Origin: an uncultured Eisenbergiella sp.
GTDB taxonomy: Bacteria; Bacillota; Clostridia; Lachnospirales; Lachnospiraceae
Assembly: GCA_947626995.1 (NCBI GenBank)
Contig: CANQUI010000023.1
Span: 1-35,209, forward strand
DNA: 35,209 nt
Reading direction: 5' to 3'
Below, one piece after another: positions 1 to 7,774 of this stretch. Positions within the stretch are counted from its first letter, which is position 1; each line of letters starts with the position of its first letter. The notes below the pieces were generated by a model. It made no database searches, was not told the origin of the DNA, and saw nothing but the letters and a program-made list of their open reading frames with translations. The position numbers and the translations under genes are program-made.

Positions 1-984
1 CTAGCCAATTTCGCCCAGCATCTGCGTCATCTCATCATACAGGATTCCCCGCTCGCTGGAGCGCATGATGACCCCTATGTAAGGATTCCCGGCCGTATCC
101 CGGGCAAGCAGAATCAGGCAGTTGCCGGCCGCGTTGGTCGTGCCCGTTTTGCCGCCGATCACGGTGACATTGTCCGGCGCCTTGACGTTTCCGGTCAGGT
201 ACTGGTTGGTGGTAGAATAGGAAAACGTCTTTTCGGCCCCGTTCTTATCATGATACACCGTTTCGTAGCTGGTCATGTGGATGATCTCGTTTACCTTCTC
301 ATAACGCAGCGCCTCGTTAAAGATCAGATACATATCATACGCGGTTACATAATGGTTGTCCGCGGTCAGTCCGTTGGGATTGACAAAGTGGCTGCCGGTG
401 GCGCCGATGGCAGCGGCCTCTTCGTTCATCAGATTGGCAAACTGTTCCACGCTGCCCGCGATATGCTCCGCAATCGCTACGGCCGCATCGTTGGCGGAAT
501 GGATCAAAAGCACATGCAGCGCCTGGTTTAAGGTGAGCTGGTCTCCCGCCTTCAGGCCGCAGACCACCGCTCCGCTCTCATCAATGCGCACGTTCTCGCT
601 GACGGTGATCATATCGTCCGGATTCCCGTATTTGAGCGCCACAATGGCCGTCATCAGCTTTGTCAGGCTCGCCGGATCCAGTCGTTCGTAAACGTTTTTC
701 GCATAGATCGTTTCATGGTTATTCAGATCGAACAGGCCCGCCGACGTGGCCTCGGACATATCCACGTTGGGATTGTTGACATTGAGGTTGCCGTCTTTTG
801 GCACCACACAAAGATCCGAAGCAAAAGCGTCGGCTGTCAGGGAACCGCTCTCGGCGGTGACACGGAAGCCGGAAACTTCATAATCCGGATCGTAGGGAAA
901 CAGGATCTCTTCGCTGCCGCAGCCTGTAAGCGTCAGCAAAACGGCTGCGAGCAATGCTGTAAGAATTCTATTTGTACATTTCAC
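1..984 (-). CDS. Lipoprotein serine-type D-Ala-D-Ala carboxypeptidase (S11 penicillin-binding protein)
   Basis: This is a 327-residue low-molecular-weight PBP that removes the terminal D-Ala from peptidoglycan stem peptides outside the membrane. The three serine-hydrolase motifs are visible: SLTK (Ser106 nucleophile, Lys109), SAN at 163-165 and KTG at 279-281. The N-terminus is a hydrophobic signal ending in LTGC, with Cys22 as the likely lipidated residue, so the enzyme is probably a lipoprotein rather than anchored by a C-terminal helix. No C-terminal PBP5-type domain follows the catalytic domain. The start is GTG at 982-984, with GAGGAG 12 bases upstream; the first 17 bases overlap the end of mgsA, which suggests translational coupling. 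The TAG stop occupies bases 1-3, so the gene is complete. It is the last visible gene of the mre-min-rodA run, consistent with trimming new wall during elongation. The exact paralogue (DacA/DacF type) is not certain. Confidence 0.93.
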   Translation of the reverse strand: MKCTNRILTALLAAVLLTLTGCGSEEILFPYDPDYEVSGFRVTAESGSLTADAFASDLCVVPKDGNLNVNNPNVDMSEATSAGLFDLNNHETIYAKNVYERLDPASLTKLMTAIVALKYGNPDDMITVSENVRIDESGAVVCGLKAGDQLTLNQALHVLLIHSANDAAVAIAEHIAGSVEQFANLMNEEAAAIGATGSHFVNPNGLTADNHYVTAYDMYLIFNEALRYEKVNEIIHMTSYETVYHDKNGAEKTFSYSTTNQYLTGNVKAPDNVTVIGGKTGTTNAAGNCLILLARDTAGNPYIGVIMRSSERGILYDEMTQMLGEIG

Positions 985-1363
985 GCCACTCTAAATCTCC
1001 TCTGTCTAAGGATTTGATCAAAAGCTCCGCCGTGGCCAGGTTGGTGGCCAGCGGAATGTTGTGCATATCGCACAATCGGATGACACTGTTCACATCCGGT
1101 TCATGAATTTTAGGGTTCAGCGGGTCGCGCAGAAAGATGACCAGATCCATCTGGTTATGCTCGATCTGTGCGCCGATCTGCTGCATGCCCCCCAAATGCC
1201 CCGCCAGGTATTTATGGATCGTCAGATTGGTTACATCCTCCACCAGCCGTCCGGTGGTTCCTGTTGCATAAAGCGTATTCTTGCTGAGAATCCCCCTGTA
1301 AGCGATGCAGAAATTCTGCATCAGCTTCTTTTTCGCATCATGTGCGATCAGCGCAATATTCAT
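968..1363 (-). CDS. mgsA: Methylglyoxal synthase family protein with an altered catalytic position
   Basis: The 131-residue product has the length and fold signature of MgsA, which converts dihydroxyacetone phosphate to methylglyoxal and phosphate in the cytoplasm. The family landmarks are clear: HD at residues 8-9, the phosphate-binding ATGTTG stretch at 33-38, DPL at 80-82, and the H-x-P-D segment with His87 and Asp90. The residue matching the proposed catalytic base of E. coli MgsA (Asp71, in GGDQQ) is Met60 here (GGMQQ). I confirmed this in the DNA: the codon is ATG at 1184-1186. Activity is therefore uncertain. I chose the start at 1361-1363 because it has a purine-rich AGGAG-type site upstream and begins at the family N-terminus (MNIALIAHD); the frame stays open upstream to 1426 without homology. 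It lies 25 bases after rodA and overlaps the following carboxypeptidase gene by 17 bases. Confidence 0.88.
   Translation of the reverse strand: MNIALIAHDAKKKLMQNFCIAYRGILSKNTLYATGTTGRLVEDVTNLTIHKYLAGHLGGMQQIGAQIEHNQMDLVIFLRDPLNPKIHEPDVNSVIRLCDMHNIPLATNLATAELLIKSLDRGDLEWREMYK
997..1002 (-). promoter_or_regulatory. Ribosome binding site supporting the GTG start of the carboxypeptidase
   Basis: On the minus strand GAGGAG lies 12 bases before the GTG at 982-984, inside the last codons of mgsA. The nearby in-sequence ATG (977-979) is in the mgsA frame, not the carboxypeptidase frame. GTG is therefore the only start that keeps the whole signal peptide. Confidence 0.55.
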
Positions 1364-1388
1364 AATACCCTCTCTCTCCTGTGACTGA

Positions 1389-2504
1389 CTATAAGTTGTA
1401 CTGGCTCCTGCGCTGCAGTCCGACATTTAAAACAAATCCGATGCCGATATACAAGCTCACCAAAGAACTCAGCCCGTAGCTGACAAACGGAAGCGTCAGC
1501 CCGGTATTGGGCATCAAAAGCGTCGCCACTGCGATATTCATAAATCCCTGGATTCCGATCAGTGCCCCCACACTGGACGCGATGATCATACCGGCGACGT
1601 CCTTTGCATACCTGGCGCACGATACACAGCATATCGCAATCAGAATCAGCAGAACGATCACCACGGCGGAACCGATAAAGCCCAGTTCCTCCCCAACCAC
1701 CGCAAAAATGAAATCCGTCTGCGGTTCCGGAAGAAAATTGCCGTTCTTCACGGAAGTGATCACATTGTTATTGAGCCCTTTTCCCCAAAGCTGCCCGGAG
1801 CCGATGGCAATCACGGAATTGAGCTGCTGATAGGCGATGGTTTCCGCATACGCTTCGGGATCGAAAAAGGCCATGACGCGGCTGCGCTGATACGCGGTTA
1901 ACAGCGTCTGCCCCTCCTGCATAATGATGGACAAAAAGATCAGCATCGCGGGAACGGCGATGGCAAACACGCCGGCAATGATCCGCCAGTTGATTCCTCC
2001 CACAAAAAGGATGATGCAAAGGATAAGCCCGAGCAATATGGTGGTGGAAAGATCCGGCTGCTTATAGACCAGTATGATCGGCGGCAGCGCAAAAACCACC
2101 GCAAAAAACAATGTGCGGAAAGTATTTAACCTCTCCTTATATTTCATAATAAACTGTGCATAAAATAAAATCAACAGAATTTTTGCAAGATCCGAGGGCT
2201 GGAACTGGAAAATCTGCAGATCCAGCCAGCGTTTCGCACCGTTTACCGTTTCGCCGAACCGGTACACCAGCACCAGCGTCACCATCATAAACAGATAGCC
2301 CACCCAGTAAAACCGCAGCACGACGGAATAATCCAAAAACGCGAAAATCAGCATGAGAACGATTCCCAGCGCCATCCCCAGAATCTGCTTGTTTTGTACG
2401 CTTTTTTCCGCGCTTCCGATGACCAGTATGCCGATGATATTCAACGTCACCACCAGAAACACCAGGAAAAAGTTGAAATTTTTCAGCTTGTATTTTCGGA
2501 ACAT
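1389..2504 (-). CDS. rodA: RodA, SEDS-family peptidoglycan glycosyltransferase
   Basis: The 371-residue polytopic membrane protein belongs to the SEDS family (RodA/FtsW/SpoVE). These proteins polymerise lipid II into glycan strands and work with a class B PBP. The N-terminus has a hydrophobic segment at about 12-30 followed by further membrane spans. Family signatures are visible: GAKRWL at 89-94, QPSDLAK at 102-108, KQPDLSTT at 148-155, LPEPQTDFIF at 258-267 and GLTLPFVSYG near the C-terminus. Asp264 in the LPEPQTDF loop corresponds to the essential catalytic Asp of characterised RodA proteins. The ATG at 2502-2504 has AGGAG a few bases upstream, and the gene begins 12 bases after the minE stop. 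Its place in a cluster with mreBCD and the PBP2 gene favours RodA over FtsW or SpoVE, although sequence alone cannot exclude SpoVE-like use. Confidence 0.94.
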   Translation of the reverse strand: MFRKYKLKNFNFFLVFLVVTLNIIGILVIGSAEKSVQNKQILGMALGIVLMLIFAFLDYSVVLRFYWVGYLFMMVTLVLVYRFGETVNGAKRWLDLQIFQFQPSDLAKILLILFYAQFIMKYKERLNTFRTLFFAVVFALPPIILVYKQPDLSTTILLGLILCIILFVGGINWRIIAGVFAIAVPAMLIFLSIIMQEGQTLLTAYQRSRVMAFFDPEAYAETIAYQQLNSVIAIGSGQLWGKGLNNNVITSVKNGNFLPEPQTDFIFAVVGEELGFIGSAVVIVLLILIAICCVSCARYAKDVAGMIIASSVGALIGIQGFMNIAVATLLMPNTGLTLPFVSYGLSSLVSLYIGIGFVLNVGLQRRSQYNL

Positions 2505-2516
2505 AATTTCTCCTGC

Positions 2517-2789
2517 TTAATTGCTCTTGTGCAGATCCAGAATCGGAATATTGGCGTACAGGGACGGGTTTTTATTTCCGATGCCGTAAACGGAGGATTT
2601 GCTGATCTGGATCTCCATATTCTTGGTATCAATCATCATATAGCGGGAAATGACCTTTGCAATATCCTGTTTGATCATATCGAGCATTTCCGGGGAGCAG
2701 TTCACCCGGTCGGAAATCAGCAGTATCTTCAGTCTGTCTCTGGCCACTTCTCTGGAAGCCCTGCGTCTGAATAATTTCGGTAATCTCAT
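2517..2789 (-). CDS. minE: Cell division topological specificity factor MinE
   Basis: This 90-residue protein has the length of MinE and its key N-terminal segment (residues 11-29, RASREVARDR onward). That segment contacts MinD and stimulates its ATPase so that MinCD leaves the membrane. The C-terminal half, ending in IPILDLHKSN, is the dimeric topological-specificity domain. A basic stretch at residues 2-10 fits the membrane-targeting N-terminus known in the family. Its ATG overlaps the minD stop codon in an ATGA arrangement at 2786-2789, so translation is probably coupled to minD. A MinE rather than DivIVA-only system implies pole-to-pole MinCD dynamics, as known for many clostridia; that part is inference. 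Confidence 0.94.
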   Translation of the reverse strand: MRLPKLFRRRASREVARDRLKILLISDRVNCSPEMLDMIKQDIAKVISRYMMIDTKNMEIQISKSSVYGIGNKNPSLYANIPILDLHKSN

Positions 2790-3592
2790 GCTCTCCCCTC
2801 CTGACTTTTATGAAAGATCCCCGTCACCTTTGTCCAGAACGAAAGGGATCGATCCAGGTCCAGATAGGGGACCTCCTGCCCAAGAATCCGCATACAGATA
2901 TTTTTATAGGCGCGTCCGGCCTGGGTATGATTGCCCACCAGAGGCTCTCCCTGGTTGGTGGAAATCACCACGTTTTCATCATCCGGGATCACGCCGATCA
3001 GGTTGACGGAGAGGATATCCACCACATCCTCCACGGTCATCATATCTCCCCGTTTTACCATATCATAGCGCATGCGGTTGATACACAGATCGATCTGCGA
3101 AAAAGAGTTGGCCTCTAAAAGGCCGATGATGCGGTCCGCGTCCCGGATGGCGGAAACCTCCGGCGTCGTGACCACCAGCGCCCGGTCCGCTCCGGCAATG
3201 GCGTTTTTAAAGCCCTGCTCGATGCCCGCCGGGCAGTCCAGTAAAACGTAGTCGAACTGTTCCTTGAGCTGTTCCACCAGTTTGCGCATCTGGCTTTCGT
3301 TAACGGAGGTCTTGTCCCTGGTCTGCGCCGACGGGAGCAGATACAGGCCCGGATAACGCTTGTCCCGAATCAGCGCCTGCTTGACCCGGCAGCTTCCTTC
3401 CACCACGTCCACCAGATTGTAGACGATCCGATTTTCCAGCCCCATGACCACGTCCAGGTTCCGAAGGCCGATATCGGTATCAATTAACACCACTTTTTTT
3501 CCGGCAGCGGCAAGGCCGGTTCCGACGTTTGCGGTGGTCGTAGTCTTTCCGACGCCGCCTTTCCCTGAGGTAACGACAATTACTTCACTCAT
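2786..3592 (-). CDS. minD: Septum site-determining ATPase MinD
   Basis: MinD is a membrane-bound deviant Walker A ATPase that carries the division inhibitor MinC to the membrane and is released by MinE. Measured from the ATG at 3590-3592, the protein has 268 residues. It shows the deviant P-loop KGGVGKTT at 11-18 and the DTDIGLRNLD segment typical of MinD. Its C-terminal amphipathic stretch (SLSFWTKVTGIFHK) matches the membrane-targeting helix. The frame stays open to an earlier ATG at 3607. I prefer 3592 because GGAGG lies 8 bases upstream (3601-3605) and homologues begin MSEVIVVTSGKGG. It lies 45 bases after minC and overlaps minE by 4 bases. Confidence 0.95.
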   Translation of the reverse strand: MSEVIVVTSGKGGVGKTTTTANVGTGLAAAGKKVVLIDTDIGLRNLDVVMGLENRIVYNLVDVVEGSCRVKQALIRDKRYPGLYLLPSAQTRDKTSVNESQMRKLVEQLKEQFDYVLLDCPAGIEQGFKNAIAGADRALVVTTPEVSAIRDADRIIGLLEANSFSQIDLCINRMRYDMVKRGDMMTVEDVVDILSVNLIGVIPDDENVVISTNQGEPLVGNHTQAGRAYKNICMRILGQEVPYLDLDRSLSFWTKVTGIFHKSQEGRA

Positions 3593-3637
3593 GTAAGAAT
3601 CCTCCAATTATGAAATATTTGTCCCCTAAACGTCCGC

Positions 3638-4315
3638 CTAAACGGGCAGCTCATTCAGTAATTCATTGGTGAGCGCCTTCATCTGTACGCCGCCGTTTTC
3701 GCATACGGCGATTTTGGGCTGCCCCTTTTTCGCCGAAAACCAACGTGCTTTCTCTTTGGATTTATATTTGAAATCTCCGATCTTTAATTTGCTCGGAGCC
3801 ATTTCAAGCGCCAGGATAAAATGTCCCGGCAGGCCGTCGCTGCCGGCAAACGCGCTGCCGTAAAGTCCGCCCAAAACGATGATGTCCCGGGTGGCCATGA
3901 CCGTGCAGCCCGCCTCCACATTTCCGATAATGACGATGCTTCCCTCCGTCTCCAGGATCTGGCCGCCCGACAGGCTGCCCCGGTAAAATTTCCCGGTGGC
4001 CTCCGCCTTTGGGAAAAACTTTTCAAGCGCCCTCGTCGTCTCCTGGAAGGTTTCTTTCTTTTTTTGGTCCTTTCCGACCACGCAGATAATATGCAGCCTG
4101 CTGTTCTGGCCGATCGCTCCCACCAGCCGGTTTTCCTCCTGCTCGGTCAGCGTTCTGCCTTCGAAGGAAACGGCGACTCTCATATCGCCGAAAAACTTTT
4201 CCGACTCCCGGAATTTCTCTCCCAGCGCCGCAACCAGATCGCCAAACTCGGCCTCCGGGTCCAGATAAACGGAAATGCCGTTTTTATAACTTTTGATGAT
4301 CACAATGTCCTTCAT
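3638..4315 (-). CDS. minC: Septum site-determining protein MinC
   Basis: The 225-residue protein blocks FtsZ assembly away from midcell when recruited by MinD. The N-terminal domain (about 1-100) is the FtsZ-directed half. The C-terminal domain (about 108-215) has the right-handed beta-helix pattern of MinC: FYRGSLSGGQ, then GSIVIIGNVEAGC, then DIIVLGGLYGSAFAG. This half binds MinD and dimerises. The ATG at 4313-4315 has a GGGGG-rich site about 6 bases upstream, within the 11-base gap after the PBP2 gene. The next 45 bases before minD contain two copies of CGTTTAGG four bases apart, one spanning the minC stop; I see no convincing promoter there. Placement directly after mreD and PBP2 is the known clostridial arrangement. 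Confidence 0.94.
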   Translation of the reverse strand: MKDIVIIKSYKNGISVYLDPEAEFGDLVAALGEKFRESEKFFGDMRVAVSFEGRTLTEQEENRLVGAIGQNSRLHIICVVGKDQKKKETFQETTRALEKFFPKAEATGKFYRGSLSGGQILETEGSIVIIGNVEAGCTVMATRDIIVLGGLYGSAFAGSDGLPGHFILALEMAPSKLKIGDFKYKSKEKARWFSAKKGQPKIAVCENGGVQMKALTNELLNELPV

Positions 4316-4326
4316 CCCGGTCCCCC

Positions 4327-7224
4327 TTAGTCTCCGCCGCCGCTAATCGCTTCTACGGAAAGCGCCGTCTGCGATTGGGTGAGCGAATCGTCTTCATCCA
4401 GATCATAATAATACATCAGCACCTGTTTGGAAATCTGTGCCGCGTAATCCGAGGAATATCCGTTTGCGATCCGGATCGCCATGGCAATCTCGGGATCGTC
4501 ATACGGCGCATAGCCCACGAAAAGGCCGTGGTTGGGGCGGTGCTTATCTTCCTCCGCCGTACCGGTCTTTCCGGCCACCTCAATGGGGAAATCCTGATAA
4601 TACCGCTTATTTGCCACCACGCCCCGCATGCCCTCATGAATGGCGTCCCAATAGGCCTGAGGCAGATCCACGGTATTGCGGACCGTGGCGTTATAGTCCT
4701 TTAACAGATTTCCGTTGTGGTCCGTGACGCTGTCTAAAAGCGTCAGATTATAGCAGGTTCCGCTGTTTGCCACCGTGGTCACATAACGCGCCAGGCCCAC
4801 CGTGGTATAGTTGTGGTTTCCCTGTCCGATGGCGGAAGGGACCGAAAGATCGGTGGAAACCTGAGGCTCCGATTCCTCGATCTCCACGCCGGATTTTTCA
4901 GTCAGTCCGTACAGATCCGCATATTTGGCAAGCTTCTCATCGCCCAGGTCGGAGTCGTAGGTTTCACCCTCCAGTCCGAGCCGGTATCCCACTTCATAAA
5001 AGAACATATTGCAGGAATTGGTTATGGCCTCGGATATGTTCAGATTTCCGTGTCCGTACGTATTCCAGCACTTGGGTTGATAATCCTCAAACCGGGTATA
5101 GACCCCGGTACAGGGAAGACGATCGTTTAAATCCACCACGCCCTCCATCAGCGCCGCGGTGGCGGACACCATCTTAAAGGTGGAGCCCGGGGCGGTCCGC
5201 ATCTGCGTCGCGTAGTTCCACATGGGTTTCGCCTTGTTTTCGTTGCTGTTTACCCAGGCGAAATACTCGCTGTCGATCCCGTTTGCCAGTCGGTTATTGT
5301 CATAGCTGGGATAACTCACCAGCGCTTTGACGTCGCCGGTGTTCACGTCCGTAATGACGCAGGAGGCGGAAAAGGGATCCAGCGCCAGCTGGGCCGGCGT
5401 GATCTCCAGATTGCGGATCAGACTCATCATAAAGGAATAATCGCTCACCGTCCCGCTTTGCAGCGCACGGATTCGTTCCTCGCTGGGATTGATCACATTC
5501 TGCTCCACCAGCAGCATACACACCTGCCGGCCCGTAATGCGCTCCTGCTCGATCATATATTGATAAATGTATTTGTCGAAGGTCCGGTTGATCAGACGGT
5601 CCATAATATAATCCACCAGACTCTGATACACCTCCCGGGAATCGGCATAACTGCCTTCCACGGGAAGCTGCGTCACATCAATCCAGTTTTGTGAAATGGC
5701 ATACTCCAGATATTCCCGGATGCTGAGCACCTCCTCCCTGGTCCAGTTCAGATACGTCTCGTCCTCCGTATCCACGTTGGTGAGAATCCCGCCGCCAGAC
5801 AACAGGGTGTTGATGATATAGCTCTCGTACTTCTGATTTTCCTTTGAAAGCTGGGAATACGGGGTGGAGCCGCTGCTCAGTTCTTCCCGGACCCAGGAAA
5901 AAACTTCCTCCTGTTTTTTCAGAAACGCCTGATAGACCTCCTCCTGCACCTCTCCGGCCCGGCCCTTTTCAATAGAAGCCACATCAATGACGTTGTTTTC
6001 GAAAAGCGCGCAGTATACATCGTCGATGGGGATCTTCAGATTGGCGCTGCTCACATTGGAACTGTCGTATTGCTTGACATTGATGATCTTATCCACCAGG
6101 ATGCCGGCCACAAATTTTTCCAGGATATGATAGACCGCCGTCTGCAGATTGGCGTCTATGGTCAGATAAACGTTGCCTCCGGCCTGGGGTTCCACCCGTT
6201 TGATGACCTCGATCTCCCGCCCCAGCCGGTCCACGAACACCGTCTCGTATCCCTTTGTGCCCTGCAGGTATTCTTCCATCACCTTTTCAATTCCGGATTT
6301 GCCCACCACGTCGTTCAGATCATATTCCTTGTTGTCCGGAGAACGCTGGACGCCGCTCATGCCCTCTTCGCTGTTGAGCGCCTCCAGTTCGTCCGTGGAG
6401 ATCTTGCCGGTATACCCGATGATGTGGGAAAAATACGGCCCGTCGGTATATTTGCGAATGGTATCGGAAGCGATGTCGATGCCGGGCAGGGATTCGGAAT
6501 TTTCTTTCAGCTTCGCCACCGTCTGTTCGGATACGTCCGTGGCGATGGTAACGGGAATATAACGCTGAAAAGAAGTCAGGTTCATGGCGTAGCGGATCGT
6601 AACGATATCCAGAAGCTCCTGCCTGGTATAGCCCAGCCCCACCACAAAGCTGTTGCGGTCATTGGGATCCTGGCGTTCCCCCACGCCGAAATGGGACTGC
6701 CCCGCAAGATATTGCATCACTTCCTCCGCCGTGGCGGTCTTTTCCCGTTCCTTCAGATCCGAAACCAGGGAATGGCCGTACACATCCGCGAGGAAACGCT
6801 GCAGCCGGGTGCCGGAAAGGTCGAAGGCAAATTCCCCGTTTTCATCCAGATAAATGTTAAAATCACAGCTGATATGATCCCCGTTTTCGTCCAGAATGGC
6901 AAGCACTTCCCGGATCGTCGCATTGATATTGGCGTTTCGTTTGCTGTCCGTTTCATACACATCTTCGATGGTGACGGAATTGGACAGTTCGTTGTATGCC
7001 AGAAGCTTTCCGTTGACATCGTAGATGTTGCCGCGGGTGCTGGCCAGGGTCCTCTCCTTTTCCATTTTAAGCCCCAGCTCGTTCTGATAATCCGCTCCCT
7101 CTATGATCTGCAGCTGAAAAACTCTCTGGATCAGGATGATCGCCATTGCGACAAGGGCCACATACAGCACAATGATCCTGGAATTTATGAAATTGAGAAA
7201 AAATAGTTTCAGTTTTTTCAGCAA
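4327..7224 (-). CDS. mrdA: Penicillin-binding protein 2, elongation-specific class B transpeptidase, unusually long
   Basis: This bitopic periplasm-side transpeptidase crosslinks wall peptides with RodA during elongation. One N-terminal membrane helix (about 16-36) is followed by the pedestal domain and then the transpeptidase domain. Catalytic motifs are STFK (Ser681, Lys684), SCN at 737-739 and KTG at 886-888. At 965 residues it is far longer than E. coli PBP2 (633) or B. subtilis PBP2A (716). The excess is mainly an acidic, helix-rich stretch at about residues 371-615, inserted between LTIDANLQTAVYH and the VITDVNTGDVKALVS strand. The start is TTG at 7222-7224, overlapping the mreD stop by 7 bases, with a GAGAGAGGGAG site 12 bases upstream. 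The next Met is inside the membrane helix, so TTG is the best start. The acidic tail ends in SGGGD. Confidence 0.93.
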   Translation of the reverse strand: MLKKLKLFFLNFINSRIIVLYVALVAMAIILIQRVFQLQIIEGADYQNELGLKMEKERTLASTRGNIYDVNGKLLAYNELSNSVTIEDVYETDSKRNANINATIREVLAILDENGDHISCDFNIYLDENGEFAFDLSGTRLQRFLADVYGHSLVSDLKEREKTATAEEVMQYLAGQSHFGVGERQDPNDRNSFVVGLGYTRQELLDIVTIRYAMNLTSFQRYIPVTIATDVSEQTVAKLKENSESLPGIDIASDTIRKYTDGPYFSHIIGYTGKISTDELEALNSEEGMSGVQRSPDNKEYDLNDVVGKSGIEKVMEEYLQGTKGYETVFVDRLGREIEVIKRVEPQAGGNVYLTIDANLQTAVYHILEKFVAGILVDKIINVKQYDSSNVSSANLKIPIDDVYCALFENNVIDVASIEKGRAGEVQEEVYQAFLKKQEEVFSWVREELSSGSTPYSQLSKENQKYESYIINTLLSGGGILTNVDTEDETYLNWTREEVLSIREYLEYAISQNWIDVTQLPVEGSYADSREVYQSLVDYIMDRLINRTFDKYIYQYMIEQERITGRQVCMLLVEQNVINPSEERIRALQSGTVSDYSFMMSLIRNLEITPAQLALDPFSASCVITDVNTGDVKALVSYPSYDNNRLANGIDSEYFAWVNSNENKAKPMWNYATQMRTAPGSTFKMVSATAALMEGVVDLNDRLPCTGVYTRFEDYQPKCWNTYGHGNLNISEAITNSCNMFFYEVGYRLGLEGETYDSDLGDEKLAKYADLYGLTEKSGVEIEESEPQVSTDLSVPSAIGQGNHNYTTVGLARYVTTVANSGTCYNLTLLDSVTDHNGNLLKDYNATVRNTVDLPQAYWDAIHEGMRGVVANKRYYQDFPIEVAGKTGTAEEDKHRPNHGLFVGYAPYDDPEIAMAIRIANGYSSDYAAQISKQVLMYYYDLDEDDSLTQSQTALSVEAISGGGD

Positions 7225-7760
7225 GGCGATTCGTTACTCCCTCTCTCAGACGGCCAAATCCGCTTATGCACGGCAAGCAGAAGCGGGTAGGCCAAAAAGG
7301 CGACGATCAGCGTATAAACGGCCTCCGGAAGAATGATATGTAAAAAATAATACCCGAAGCTCAGCCGCGCCCGCAGCAGAAACATGACGCAATAGCAGAT
7401 CAGATTCAGCGACAGATCCGATACGGTGATTAAAAACAGCGGAAGCTTCAGATCGTCCGGATAGAACATCCGGGTGAATTTTCCGTTCAGATAGCCGATG
7501 AGCATATACAAAAGCGCATAATACCCGATCAGTTCGCCGGATCCGTTCCCCGCTCCGTATACGCAAAACAGATCCGCCAGAAAGCCGCAGGCAAACCCGG
7601 TCAGCAGTCCGGTCTTTTCCCCGCTCATAAATCCGAAGGAAGCGGTGAGGATCAAAAGAAGGTTGGGCATAATGCCGCCAAAGGAGATCCACTGGAAGAC
7701 GCCCGTCTGAAGCAGAAAACAAAAATAGACCAAAAGAGCGGTCACAATGGTTTTTTTCAT
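7218..7760 (-). CDS. mreD: Rod shape-determining membrane protein MreD
   Basis: The product is a small, very hydrophobic protein with five or six predicted membrane spans, the expected size for MreD (about 180 residues). MreD is the integral membrane partner of MreC and helps activate the RodA-PBP2 synthase. Sequence conservation in this family is weak, so the call rests on length, hydropathy, a conserved-looking GLLTGFACGFLADLF segment, and position between mreC and the PBP2 gene. Two ATGs sit six bases apart. The upstream one (7764-7766) directly abuts GGAGG, leaving no spacer. The downstream one (7758-7760) has a 6-base spacer and gives the start MKKTIV, which I chose. The 3' end overlaps the TTG start of the PBP2 gene. 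Confidence 0.9.
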   Translation of the reverse strand: MKKTIVTALLVYFCFLLQTGVFQWISFGGIMPNLLLILTASFGFMSGEKTGLLTGFACGFLADLFCVYGAGNGSGELIGYYALLYMLIGYLNGKFTRMFYPDDLKLPLFLITVSDLSLNLICYCVMFLLRARLSFGYYFLHIILPEAVYTLIVAFLAYPLLLAVHKRIWPSERGSNESPC

Positions 7761-7766
7761 CCGCAT

Positions 7767-7771
7767 CCTCC
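7767..7771 (-). promoter_or_regulatory. Ribosome binding site that decides the mreD start
   Basis: GGAGG on the minus strand sits immediately before the ATG at 7764-7766 (zero spacer) and six bases before the ATG at 7758-7760. Normal Shine-Dalgarno spacing favours the second ATG as the mreD start. Confidence 0.6.
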
Positions 7772-7774
7772 CCG

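Noticed and set aside
3620-3655. Direct repeat CGTTTAGG twice near the minC-minD gap
   Set aside because: Only 8 bases with a 4-base spacer, partly within the minC stop region; no promoter or known binding site fits.
6070-7206. 378-codon plus-strand open frame
   Set aside because: Antisense to the 5' part of the PBP2 gene; no domain recognised.
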